A stretch of DNA of 64,000 nt from contig NZ_CP118969.1 of assembly GCF_029023865.1 (NCBI RefSeq), forward strand, positions 1,612,001 to 1,676,000. The letters run 5' to 3'. The position numbers and the translations under genes were made by a program. Each line of letters begins with the position of its first letter. Positions within the stretch are counted from its first letter, which is position 1. The stretch is from Lactococcus lactis. Lineage in GTDB: Bacteria > Bacillota > Bacilli > Lactobacillales > Streptococcaceae. The notes below the pieces were generated by a model. That model had not been told where the DNA came from and ran no database searches. It saw only the letters and a program-made list of their open reading frames with translations. Shown in pieces: positions 18,690 to 27,550 of the stretch.

Positions 18690-19668
18690 TATCTTCACCC
18701 TTTTTCAAAAAATTACGATACGTACTTTCATTAATCCACGATTCTTCAAGTACTTTATAGCTAGATTTTAACCAGCTATTTTCGACAGTATTGAAGAATT
18801 TTTTACTCTCATATTCACCATTTAAAAGTGGAAATTTTGCTTTCGATTGTACATGAAGCTTTCGATTGATTAAAATTCCTGCATTTGATGTGAAGGTGAA
18901 TTCGATAAACTGTTCTGGAATCAACCTTAGGCCACTATAAAATGGATAGAATTGCTTGTATAATTTGAAACTCGTCCGTTTCACCAGTATATCGTAAGTT
19001 CCGATTTCAAGTCCAAAAACATAATCTTCTTCAAATTTCAAGCGTTCAAATCTATCAAATTTTGCAACGATTTCTGCTTTATTTTTACCAAATGTGATAG
19101 AAGTATCAGTAGCTGAAATACGTTGGATTTTCAAATTATTCATATTGACCAAAAATGGTTGAATTTTTTCAGAAATATTCAGCTGATTTTCATCCCATTC
19201 AATGGTATATGTCACAAAAAGTTCTTGATTGATTCTCGTCAAATCTGATAATTCAACATTTAGCGGTAATCGTCGGTCATAAGTATCCAATATGAATTTT
19301 GGTACAAATTTGATACCTAAACTTCCAAAATCATCCAAGATTCCAATTTTATGCAAGTCATTTTTTTTGATTTTTCCTAAATCATAAAAGCGTTCAAATC
19401 GCAACTTTTCTTCATGATTTTTCACTATAATGTGCTGGATGATTTCACCTTTTTTACCCGTCAAGTGGTAAATCAAGTAAGCTTCAAAATCTTTTTCAAA
19501 TACTTTGATTATAAGATTTCTTCCATCAAATTGAATATTTTTATCTTGAATTTCTACATTTTCAAAATAAAGTTTTTCAAGCTCTACAGGATTTTCAAAT
19601 TCAATAGAGAGTGATTCAGGAGAGAATTTGAAAGATTTAACATATAAAATATCAATTATTTTTTTCAT
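18682..19668 (-). CDS. Uncharacterised beta-rich protein of polysaccharide cluster
   Basis: 328 aa, no signal peptide or membrane segment. Strand-rich throughout (SLSIEFENPVELEKLYFENV, LIIKVFEKDFEAYLIYHL, FVLGLEIGTYDILVKR-type segments). The pattern resembles the beta-sandwich tail of the 726-aa glycosyltransferase encoded just upstream, so this may be a detached copy of that accessory domain. I recognise no named family. It is squeezed between genes with a 1 bp gap upstream and an 8 bp overlap downstream, so it is translated with them. Confidence 0.55.
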   Translation of the reverse strand: MKKIIDILYVKSFKFSPESLSIEFENPVELEKLYFENVEIQDKNIQFDGRNLIIKVFEKDFEAYLIYHLTGKKGEIIQHIIVKNHEEKLRFERFYDLGKIKKNDLHKIGILDDFGSLGIKFVPKFILDTYDRRLPLNVELSDLTRINQELFVTYTIEWDENQLNISEKIQPFLVNMNNLKIQRISATDTSITFGKNKAEIVAKFDRFERLKFEEDYVFGLEIGTYDILVKRTSFKLYKQFYPFYSGLRLIPEQFIEFTFTSNAGILINRKLHVQSKAKFPLLNGEYESKKFFNTVENSWLKSSYKVLEESWINESTYRNFLKKGEDND

Positions 19669-19669
19669 G

Positions 19670-21850
19670 TTAACCCCTCCTCAAAATATTTCCAATTAAC
19701 TTAGTTTTTGGTATTTCTTTTTTACTTAAATTTGATGTAAAAGTGACATATTCTGGTTTTTCAGTTATGAAATCACCACTTTCAGTTATGAATCTCGGAG
19801 TTCCTTTTTGGTCAAATGTCATATTTTTAATGAGAATTGTTTTTCCTCGAAGTAAATGTTTTTTGCGTGAATTCTTTTCGAATTCAGTCTTTCCGTAGGA
19901 ATAGATATTTTTCAAAACCACTACTTCAATTGGCTCTGTAATTCGCTCAAATGCCGAACTTTCAAAGTAGACAGAACCTGCCGAGGTTGTAATCAGAACT
20001 TCATTATGCTGATTGAACCAAAGGTTTGTTACTGTTAAAACCCTTCCTTTTTTGAGAAAAAGTGCTGTACTCGATGCTTCATTATAAATTTTAACAGGCT
20101 TTATCAGTCGGTAAATCCCAGCTTTGAAGGCATATTTCGAAGCTTTTTTTTGGTCAAAATTTCTTGGAAATTGAATCATTCCGATTTTGTAATTGTACTC
20201 AGATATTTTGGTTTGATTTTCTAAAATAAAATCAAAGCTCCCATCATTAGTTAAGTTAGTTGATACCTTCACAAACTTACCTAAATTTTTTTCATCAAAA
20301 GTTTTAAATGATAAGATTTGTTGATCATTTATAACAGGCTTATAAAGATTTAAAACACCATTTTGATCCGTAATCAAGGTTTCAGAACCACAATAAATTT
20401 GCAGATGGTCAATTGCAATCAGATATTCCAAGTGGTCTTCCAAAATCACATAAGCTGTATAAATTCCAGACTTGAACTTGTCGTAATCAGTACGTGAAAT
20501 TTTTACTTTATAACGATCATTCGAGACATGCTCAGCATTAACTCTGAAAATATGATTCAATGCTTCAGGGTTTCGAAATTCAATATATTTCAATGGTTTC
20601 GGTATAAAATAGTCAAAAGAAATCACTATTTGTTTATCATCAACAGAAGCTTCTACTCCTTTAATTACTGGATAATTGACCTTTGGTAAACTCTTATCAC
20701 CTGATACAAAATAATAGTATTTCTCAACTTTAATCAACGATTTATACTGTTTAGGTAAAGTATTCCAAGCTACAAATTTCAACAACTTTTCATATTCTTC
20801 AGTTTGCAAGAAATCCCAAATATAATCGTAAACATCCAAACTAAAATATTCAGATGGATTAAAATCAAGATTTCTCAAATAATTATCCAACATATTTTTT
20901 AACTGCTCGATACTTCCCAAATTCAATCCAAAAGCCGTATCCCACCGTAATGTAAAATCAATTAAAATCCATTCTAATCGTCGTGTGAAAAACTTTTGAA
21001 AATCCTCAGAATGTTCATATTTGGATAACAGATAAGAAAGGTTTCGTAACCATGATCTTAAGAAGGTCTCATTGATGTTTTTGGAAAGCGAAATATTGTC
21101 ATCATCACGATTGACATACGTTGTAATATCTGTGATTTGTGAAATTCGCCCAGAAATTTTAAGGATTTGATAGAAAAAATCCACATCATCTGCGACACGC
21201 TGATCAATAAAATGTAAATTTTGTACTTTGATTAGCTCATTTCGAATCATAATTCCTTGTGGTCCGAGCCAATTATAAAAATCATATGGTAAATCTAAAA
21301 TTGGACGATGAATCGCTTTTTTCTCAATATAAGCCGGCGACATGAGCTCAATTTTTCCATTTTTACTTCGAACAACACCGCCAAAAGCAATATTATCACC
21401 AGACTTTTCCAATACGTTATACATATTTTCAAGTCCATCCAACGCATACCAATCATCCGCATCAAGAACCACTAAATATTTTCCGCGTGCATGCAATAAA
21501 CCAATATTACGTGGACCATGTGCACCACCAGTATTTTTATCCAGCAGATAAATCTCTATATTGGGATATTCTATAATGAAAGGTTTGATTTTAGATAGTG
21601 AGTCATCGGTCGAACGGTCATCGCAAAATAATATTTGTAGATGATTAATACCAATCGTCTGGTTTACTAATGAATCCATCATCCTTTCCAAATAATCTGA
21701 ATTATTGAAGTTTGCGATAATAACCGAAATTTTTGGCTCTGGATTGATTTTTTCTGAGCATTCAATCGTCACAGATGGTAAGTTTTTCTTCCAAGAAAAA
21801 TCTGTTAAATCATAGTTAAATTGCTGAAATTCTTCTGTCGGATTGCTCAT
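19670..21850 (-). CDS. GT2 family glycosyltransferase with beta-rich C-terminal extension
   Basis: 726 aa. GT-A domain at residues 40-260: ISVIIANFNNSDYLERMM, FCDDRSTDDS, TGGAHGPRNIGL, and the metal site LDADDWY (DADD at 130-133). LGPQGIMIR and VADDVDFFYQ complete the acceptor side. A helical region follows, and from about 400 a 320-residue beta-rich extension with repeated strands (FVKVSTNLTNDGSFDFILEN) that may bind polymer. It is a clear paralogue of the next upstream gene, probably from a tandem duplication; the extra C-terminal part is the main difference. It overlaps that gene by 4 bp. Probable role is building the repeat unit in the cytoplasm; sugar unknown. Confidence 0.85.
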   Translation of the reverse strand: MSNPTEEFQQFNYDLTDFSWKKNLPSVTIECSEKINPEPKISVIIANFNNSDYLERMMDSLVNQTIGINHLQILFCDDRSTDDSLSKIKPFIIEYPNIEIYLLDKNTGGAHGPRNIGLLHARGKYLVVLDADDWYALDGLENMYNVLEKSGDNIAFGGVVRSKNGKIELMSPAYIEKKAIHRPILDLPYDFYNWLGPQGIMIRNELIKVQNLHFIDQRVADDVDFFYQILKISGRISQITDITTYVNRDDDNISLSKNINETFLRSWLRNLSYLLSKYEHSEDFQKFFTRRLEWILIDFTLRWDTAFGLNLGSIEQLKNMLDNYLRNLDFNPSEYFSLDVYDYIWDFLQTEEYEKLLKFVAWNTLPKQYKSLIKVEKYYYFVSGDKSLPKVNYPVIKGVEASVDDKQIVISFDYFIPKPLKYIEFRNPEALNHIFRVNAEHVSNDRYKVKISRTDYDKFKSGIYTAYVILEDHLEYLIAIDHLQIYCGSETLITDQNGVLNLYKPVINDQQILSFKTFDEKNLGKFVKVSTNLTNDGSFDFILENQTKISEYNYKIGMIQFPRNFDQKKASKYAFKAGIYRLIKPVKIYNEASSTALFLKKGRVLTVTNLWFNQHNEVLITTSAGSVYFESSAFERITEPIEVVVLKNIYSYGKTEFEKNSRKKHLLRGKTILIKNMTFDQKGTPRFITESGDFITEKPEYVTFTSNLSKKEIPKTKLIGNILRRG

Positions 21851-23298
21851 AATTTCCTTTCTATCGCTTTTTGTTCAACGATTGTATCGTGATATTTATT
21901 AGTAATCACGTGCAAAGTTTTATTTTTTATCAAATCCTTGCGGTCAAATTTGACCAAATAATTCCCATTTTTTTCAAAAATTTCAAAAGGTAAAATCACA
22001 TCAAAAGGATCGTCAATCGCATGAAATTCGAACCCGTTTAAACTCTCATTACTGAAAAACTCAATTTCAAACGTTACCGTTTCATCGTCTTTAACTACCT
22101 GTTTAACAAAAGATTTAACATTAATTAGTATTTTTGGCATAAACGGAAAAACAAAATAATACAAATTATCAATTTTTTTCTGTATTTTCAAACTCTCACG
22201 ATGCGAATGCCAGTTAACAAACAGATATAAATGAAGCAATCTATTTTTCATCAAATCTGACCATGCAATTTTGCGGGCTTCAGCGCGGAAATAATTTGAT
22301 GGATAAAATCTTAAGTTAGGTAAGTAATCACCCACCATTTTTTTAAAATTTTTTAATCTACTCAATCCAAATTTATAACCGATATTTCGCCTTAATCCAA
22401 AATCTAATACTAGCCAATCTAATCGTCGCGCCAAAAATAATTCTTTTGACCTATCATTTGGTATAGTTTCATTGATAAATGCCAAAGCACGCAACCATGA
22501 AATCATGAAACTTTCGTTAATATTTTTACTCAAACTCTCATTATCAGATGCTCTATTGAGGTAAGTCGTTTTTTCAGGCAACTGTGAAATCGTTCTAGAT
22601 AGGCGAAGTGCTTGATAGAAAAAGGTCACATCATCTGCAACACGTTGATTGACAAAATGAAGATTATTTTCTAATACTAGTTTGGTTCGAAGCATAATGC
22701 CTTGCGGACCCAAAAATTCGTAAAATTCATAAGGCAAATCCTGTATTTCTCGATTTTTCTGCAAACCGTCCATATAATAAGCCTTACTTTTTGCCGATAC
22801 GTTTTTGTCATTGACCTGCACGATGCCACCAACTGCAAAATTATCCTGCGAATCATCCATCAAATTTGATAGATTTTCAAGCGCTGTCAATCCATACCAA
22901 TCATCAGCATCTAAAATCACAACATATTCACCACGAATATATTGTAATCCCAAATTTCTCGGTCCATGAGCACCACCCGTATTTTCATCAAATTGATAAT
23001 ATTCAATGCTAGAATACTTTTCCAAATAATCTAAAATTATTTCTGAGGAATTATCCGTTGATTTATCATCCACAAACAAAATTTGCAGCTTTTCAAGACC
23101 AATTGTCTGATAAATCAAAGAATCTAACATTTTTGATAAATATGGTCCATTGTTATAATTGGCAATAACGACAGAAACTTTAGGTTTTTTTACTATACGT
23201 TCAGACGTTTCCAACGTAAAGTTAGGAAGTTCGGTTTTCCATTTATCATCATTAAAATAATTAAAGGACGTAAATTCTTCTTTTAAATTTTTATACAT
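21847..23298 (-). CDS. GT2 family glycosyltransferase
   Basis: 483 aa. The catalytic domain matches its 726-aa neighbour motif for motif: VSVVIANYNNGPYLSKM, FVDDKSTDNS, TGGAHGPRNLGLQ, VILDADDWYG, FLGPQGIMLR and VADDVTFFYQ. The C-terminal 120 residues form a short beta region (VTFEIEFFSNESLNGFEF) instead of the long extension of the paralogue. The start overlaps the exporter permease gene by 8 bp. Together the two enzymes probably add related sugars in successive steps. No membrane helix, so it acts on lipid-linked substrate from the cytoplasm. Confidence 0.85.
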   Translation of the reverse strand: MYKNLKEEFTSFNYFNDDKWKTELPNFTLETSERIVKKPKVSVVIANYNNGPYLSKMLDSLIYQTIGLEKLQILFVDDKSTDNSSEIILDYLEKYSSIEYYQFDENTGGAHGPRNLGLQYIRGEYVVILDADDWYGLTALENLSNLMDDSQDNFAVGGIVQVNDKNVSAKSKAYYMDGLQKNREIQDLPYEFYEFLGPQGIMLRTKLVLENNLHFVNQRVADDVTFFYQALRLSRTISQLPEKTTYLNRASDNESLSKNINESFMISWLRALAFINETIPNDRSKELFLARRLDWLVLDFGLRRNIGYKFGLSRLKNFKKMVGDYLPNLRFYPSNYFRAEARKIAWSDLMKNRLLHLYLFVNWHSHRESLKIQKKIDNLYYFVFPFMPKILINVKSFVKQVVKDDETVTFEIEFFSNESLNGFEFHAIDDPFDVILPFEIFEKNGNYLVKFDRKDLIKNKTLHVITNKYHDTIVEQKAIERKL

Positions 23299-24100
23299 AA
23301 TCCATAAATTGATTTCTTAATTTCATGTGCAAATGACTTGCAACAGTTAAAAGCCCTAGTGTGAAGCACCAAAAGACGAGTGTATAGCCTGGTTTATCCC
23401 AAAACCAAGCACGATGAAAAATAGAATCACGAATTCTTTCCATACAATAAATAAAGGGATTAACAAGCAAAGCTTGACGAATTGGCATTGGCAAAGCATC
23501 CATTATTGTTAAATCAATAGCACCGCCAGAAACATAAAGTGCAAAACGAAATATGTAATTAATAATATGTGAAAAATCTCTAAAAATTACTACAAGTGTT
23601 GAAAACAATAAAGAAAATGCCAATGTTACCATAAAAAGGGCAAGGATATAATAAGGAAGTTGCAAATAGTACAATGTTGGATAATAGCCACGATAAATAG
23701 CAACCAAAGCCCCTACAATTCCCATTCCAAATAAATTTTCAAAATTTTTAAACATTTCAATAGTGGGTAGAACACTCAACGGAAATTTTGCTTTACTAAA
23801 CAAAGAAATTTGAGCTTGGACACTATTTGATCCCATCATAATTGATGATGAATAAAAAAACCAAACTCCAAGTCCTATGACTAACCAAGGAGCTGGAGGA
23901 ATATTACTCGCTACTTTTCGATGGAACATTACAATAAATACAAAATAATAAATCAATGCTCTAACCATAGGATCGATGAATTCCCACAACGAACCAAGTT
24001 TGTTACCTAAAGCTATTCCTTTATTATGATAGCGTGATATCCGCCAAGTAATCGGCAAATTTACAATCTGCTCTTTCAGATATTGATATAAATCTTTCAA
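23291..24100 (-). CDS. tagG: ABC-2 type polysaccharide/teichoic acid exporter, permease (TagG-like)
   Basis: 269 aa with six predicted membrane segments (about 33-52, 65-85, 117-135, 145-170, 178-196, 235-252), the size and topology of TagG/RfbA-type permeases. The text LGSLWEFIDPMVRALIYYFVF near the start and VNPFIYCMERIRDSIFHRAW before the last helix are typical of the family. It exports the finished lipid-linked polymer across the membrane with the ATPase encoded immediately upstream (2 bp gap). Gene symbol is by analogy with Bacillus. Confidence 0.9.
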   Translation of the reverse strand: MKDLYQYLKEQIVNLPITWRISRYHNKGIALGNKLGSLWEFIDPMVRALIYYFVFIVMFHRKVASNIPPAPWLVIGLGVWFFYSSSIMMGSNSVQAQISLFSKAKFPLSVLPTIEMFKNFENLFGMGIVGALVAIYRGYYPTLYYLQLPYYILALFMVTLAFSLLFSTLVVIFRDFSHIINYIFRFALYVSGGAIDLTIMDALPMPIRQALLVNPFIYCMERIRDSIFHRAWFWDKPGYTLVFWCFTLGLLTVASHLHMKLRNQFMDYV

Positions 24101-24102
24101 TT

Positions 24103-25530
24103 TTATTGTCCCTCTGTCGTTGTAGTATTTGCTGTAGTGGTTTTATCTGTGGTTTGACTTTTTGGAATTTTAAGTACCTCTCCTGTATAAATCGTATTGC
24201 CCGATACATTTGGATTCGATGCCTGTAACGCTTCAAGAGTAATTCCCTCTGCTATGGCAATTCCTTCCAAGGTATCACCTTCTTGAACTATATATGTTGA
24301 GGTAATTGTCACATCGGACGTACTTTTGGGGGGAGTTTCCGTTGTTTCAGAGGTCGCTGCCTTCTCTGAAATGTTTGGTTGCTCAGTTGTTGTTGTTTCG
24401 GAAGCATTTTCTCGTGTTTTTTCTGTTTTAACAGCTAATTCCGAATCAATCATCTCAGAAAATGATGTATTTGTACTAAAAGCTTGATGTCGGAAAAAAT
24501 AAACAGGATCTGCCAAGGCTTTTGGAGATTGGGCGCTACTAGTGTAGTACAATGCACCTAGGATACAAATTGTTGCAAGCACAATCAAAAGACCCTTTGA
24601 AAAAATAGAGAGCTTATTATTCTTGATACTATTTAATTGTTCATCAATTTTAGTACGAATTGTACGTGAGGTTGCCTCACCATGTTCGTCAACTATTTCC
24701 TCTCGAAGTTGTTCAACTGTATAAGTCAACTGTTCATCACGTACGCGATGTTTATATTCATCTTGTTCTTCTGGTTTCAGATGGATAAACCATTGAACAA
24801 AGTTGATGTATTGAGGAAGTACTTCTTTTGTTGGACCGTAGGCTTTAACTTCACCATAATGTAACCATAGTACCTTATCACACCATTTTTCAATTGCCAC
24901 CATATCGTGAGAAATAAGTAGAATTGTTTTACCTTGTTCACGAAATTCAAACATTTTATCTGCTGACTTTTGTCCAAAGGTTCCATCGCCGACCGAAAGC
25001 ACTTCATCTATAATAAGAATATCTGGATCTTGATAAGCAGCAATTGAAAAGCTTAATTTAGCTCTCATACCAGAAGAGTAAGTTTTTAAGGGTTGATCAA
25101 TAAATGGTCCGAGTTCTGAAAAACTAATAATATCGTCAAGCTTATCCGCTATCTCTTTTTTAGTCATTCCCATCATAAGACCAACTACATGAATATTTTC
25201 TCTTCCTGTAAGGTTTGGGATAAGACCTGTTCCCAGAGCAATAATGCTAACCTCTCCATTAACTTCTAATGTTCCAGTTGTAGGAGTCATTGATTCACTG
25301 ATTAAAGTTGAAATTGTTGATTTTCCAGAACCGTTGAGTCCTATGATTCCAATAGTTTCACCATCATGGACTTCAAAGCTTACATTTCTTAAAGCCCAAA
25401 ATTCTTGTCCTTTATTTCGATTTAAGCCAAATAAAGTCTTCATCTTATTGCTTGTTGTCTCAAGCATTTCAAACCTTTTGGTTAAATTGGTTGCTTTTAC
25501 CTTTATATTTTTACTTTCACTATTTATCAT
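24103..25530 (-). CDS. tagH: ABC-2 exporter ATPase with membrane helix and LysM domain (TagH-like)
   Basis: 475 aa. The ATPase has Walker A GLNGSGKST (64-72), signature YSSGMRAKL (about 155), Walker B ILIIDEVLSVGD and the switch His in LLISHD. Beyond it are a charged linker, one membrane helix (about 313-331), a Ser/Thr-rich external stretch and a C-terminal LysM module (YIVQEGDTLEGIAIAEGITL to TIYTGEVLKIP). TagH of Bacillus also has a long C-terminal extension, but a LysM on the outside would tie the exporter to peptidoglycan at the site of polymer attachment. Forms the transporter with the permease 2 bp downstream. Confidence 0.92.
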   Translation of the reverse strand: MINSESKNIKVKATNLTKRFEMLETTSNKMKTLFGLNRNKGQEFWALRNVSFEVHDGETIGIIGLNGSGKSTISTLISESMTPTTGTLEVNGEVSIIALGTGLIPNLTGRENIHVVGLMMGMTKKEIADKLDDIISFSELGPFIDQPLKTYSSGMRAKLSFSIAAYQDPDILIIDEVLSVGDGTFGQKSADKMFEFREQGKTILLISHDMVAIEKWCDKVLWLHYGEVKAYGPTKEVLPQYINFVQWFIHLKPEEQDEYKHRVRDEQLTYTVEQLREEIVDEHGEATSRTIRTKIDEQLNSIKNNKLSIFSKGLLIVLATICILGALYYTSSAQSPKALADPVYFFRHQAFSTNTSFSEMIDSELAVKTEKTRENASETTTTEQPNISEKAATSETTETPPKSTSDVTITSTYIVQEGDTLEGIAIAEGITLEALQASNPNVSGNTIYTGEVLKIPKSQTTDKTTTANTTTTEGQ

Positions 25531-25597
25531 TTACTTCTAGTTCCCAATCTACTTTATCCAGTCAATAACTAAACTATTTAACCGTTCTTAAGTTTTA

Positions 25598-26506
25598 TTA
25601 TTTCAAAACAATATAGTCATTTACTGACCGATTATCTTGACTCGCATAAATCATTTGCCCATTCAATGACATTTGACTGGATCCTCCTCCATCCATTACT
25701 ATTACGTTTTCTAAATGAAGTGACTGAAGCTCCGACATAATCGCTTGGTACCCTGTACTGGTGTCTGAGATGATTAAATAGATGTTATTATTTTTATCAT
25801 TCCCTAAAAAAGAATGAATTTCCCAATTCACTGTTCCGTCACTAGGTAAACTTTTACCATCTTTTATCAAGATTGAACCAAAGCTAAAGCTCGTCTCAGC
25901 ACCATTTTTCAAAATTTTACTTGCTGGCGTTGATGAATCATATACCTTCACTGAACCATCTTTGTTAAAAACAAAAGCATTTTTGGCTCTTTTATCGGAA
26001 TTCCAATCTTTAAATAACTTTCCATTGTTAATTTGAAATCCTGTAACTTTACCTGTACTCATATTAAAACCCGAAGCGTTCATAATTAAACTGTTGGGAT
26101 ATTTACTTACAACTTCTGACATACTCATCACGGGACTATCGGCAGAGGTTGCTGTCTTCAATATTTGTGGACTGTGAGCTTTATAAATTTTGAAGCTTCC
26201 AGTTGAGAGATCTGTAAATTTATCTGAATATCCTTGAGATTTTACGTTTCCCCAACCTGCTTCTCCAGTATTTTCCACACTTATTGTTGCTTCAGATTGG
26301 CTTTTAGAGCTTTCAGTTGTGCTTGAACTTGGAGAACTATATCCATTTGATTTTGACGTTTTTATTACCCTTTGCTCTGTTGATGCTGATAGAGGAATAG
26401 CAGTAGTTTTGTCATAAAAATATTTACCTACGCCAACTGATAATAAAAGCAAAATGATAATGAGTGGTATAATTATTAGTTTCTTGGATAAAGATTTTTT
26501 TACCAT
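25598..26506 (-). CDS. Membrane-anchored phosphodiester glycosidase-like (NAGPA domain) protein
   Basis: 302 aa. Membrane anchor at about residues 9-27, a Ser-rich spacer (45-75), then the NAGPA fold: NSLIMNASGFNM, GFQINNGKL, and the family hallmark VIVMDGGGSSQMSLNG near the C-terminus. In the family this domain cleaves the GlcNAc-1-phosphodiester of mannose-6-phosphate tags; bacterial relatives occur in exopolysaccharide loci (EpsL-like) and may act on phosphodiester-linked surface glycans. It is the first gene after the cluster promoter and precedes the exporter by 67 bp. An extracellular role on a glycerol-phosphate polymer fits but is inferred. Confidence 0.82.
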   Translation of the reverse strand: MVKKSLSKKLIIIPLIIILLLLSVGVGKYFYDKTTAIPLSASTEQRVIKTSKSNGYSSPSSSTTESSKSQSEATISVENTGEAGWGNVKSQGYSDKFTDLSTGSFKIYKAHSPQILKTATSADSPVMSMSEVVSKYPNSLIMNASGFNMSTGKVTGFQINNGKLFKDWNSDKRAKNAFVFNKDGSVKVYDSSTPASKILKNGAETSFSFGSILIKDGKSLPSDGTVNWEIHSFLGNDKNNNIYLIISDTSTGYQAIMSELQSLHLENVIVMDGGGSSQMSLNGQMIYASQDNRSVNDYIVLK

Positions 26507-26561
26507 TCGTCCCTCTTTCTTCTATAGTAAATAAAAACTTAACTATAACTAAATCCTTTTA

Positions 26562-26590
26562 ATTATATTACTACAATTTTTAAATGTCTA
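26562..26590 (-). promoter_or_regulatory. Candidate promoter of the polysaccharide cluster
   Basis: Minus-strand -35 TAGACA (26585-26590) and -10 TATAAT (26562-26567) with a 17-nt spacer, about 55 nt upstream of the 25598-26506 gene. It is the only good promoter found before the 26-kb colinear block; internal promoters were not excluded. Confidence 0.6.
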
Positions 26591-26735
26591 TTAATGATTA
26601 AAATATTAACCCGAAACATATCTAATACATCTCAGGGTTATCGTTTTGTTATCTTCTGAAGGATATTTTGTGATGTATAAAAATCAGACTCTTTTTATTT
26701 ATAAATTGTATTATTAGTTTCATTTATTGTCAAGA

Positions 26736-26772
26736 AAAATAACGCAAAGTAACTTTCTTTGCGTTATTTATA
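26736..26772 (-). terminator. Hairpin downstream of the DUF4811 gene, first of a pair
   Basis: A 12-bp perfect stem (26738-26749 with 26757-26768) around a 7-nt loop. It follows the second hairpin below and lies between the efflux operon and the polysaccharide cluster promoter. The stem is flanked by A and T runs, so either strand could use it. Confidence 0.55.
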
Positions 26773-26793
26773 TTCACTTAACTTTAACGTAAT

Positions 26794-26827
26794 AAAAAGA
26801 CCTCAAATAATTTTGAAGTCTTTTTAT
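26794..26827 (-). terminator. Rho-independent terminator of the efflux operon
   Basis: Near-perfect inverted repeat (AAAAAGACCTCAAA with TTTGAAGTCTTTTT) just after the stop codon of the DUF4811 gene, with a T run on the minus strand. Confidence 0.75.
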
Positions 26828-26830
26828 TAT

Positions 26831-27550
26831 TTATTCAGTAATTCCAAGAAGTTGCTTAATTTGTTTTACTTGCATTTTAGCATATTCTGTTGGATTTGAT
26901 TTTTGAAGTGCAGCAAGTTGAGCCGCCTTTTGTGGATCAGCTTTAAGTTGAGCTTCCATTTGTTTTTGCATTGCTGGAGCTTCTTGACTCAATTTTTTTA
27001 CTTGATCTTGAGTCAAAACTAACCATGTATCTTTAGGTACTGAAACAACTGAATTTTGTTTAACTAATTCATTTTGTTCACCACCTACACTAAATAGTAA
27101 TTTATAAAAGTCAGATGACCAAACGCGTCTTGTCGTTTTAGTCGTAACTGTTGCTTTAGTATAATCCACTAATTTATAAGTCGCTGATTTTTTAACAGCT
27201 TCTGAAATGTGTTTTACATCAGGTTTAAAATTAGTGTCGGCTTTTTCCGATTTTTCATTATTTCGGTAAACAAAGACATAATTATCAGTGTTTTTACCGA
27301 TTTCTGCTTTAATCATCATTCCATAAGGAGCTGATTTATCTCCAGCAGTATAAATTTGGTGAGTAGTTGAAGTTGTTACTTCTTTCATTCCCCAGTTATC
27401 TCTGATATGCATAGTTAGCATGGCCACAGAACCAGCTAATAAGAGAAAGGAAATTCCACCAACTAACCAATGAGCGATTGTGTTTTTTATAAACATGAAA
27501 CCAAAGAAAGTTCCAATCATAAACACTACCAATAATAATATAATTAGCAT
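26831..27550 (-). CDS. DUF4811 membrane protein
   Basis: 239 aa. Two membrane segments (about 1-18 and 27-50), then an extracytoplasmic domain with a helical, Gln/Lys-rich C-terminus (MQKQMEAQLKADPQKAAQLA) that can form a coiled coil. This architecture, placed directly after a DHA2-family efflux gene, matches DUF4811 proteins of lactic acid bacteria. It overlaps the stop of the pump gene by one base, so the two are translated together; an accessory role in efflux is likely but unproved. Confidence 0.75.
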   Translation of the reverse strand: MLIILLLVVFMIGTFFGFMFIKNTIAHWLVGGISFLLLAGSVAMLTMHIRDNWGMKEVTTSTTHQIYTAGDKSAPYGMMIKAEIGKNTDNYVFVYRNNEKSEKADTNFKPDVKHISEAVKKSATYKLVDYTKATVTTKTTRRVWSSDFYKLLFSVGGEQNELVKQNSVVSVPKDTWLVLTQDQVKKLSQEAPAMQKQMEAQLKADPQKAAQLAALQKSNPTEYAKMQVKQIKQLLGITE

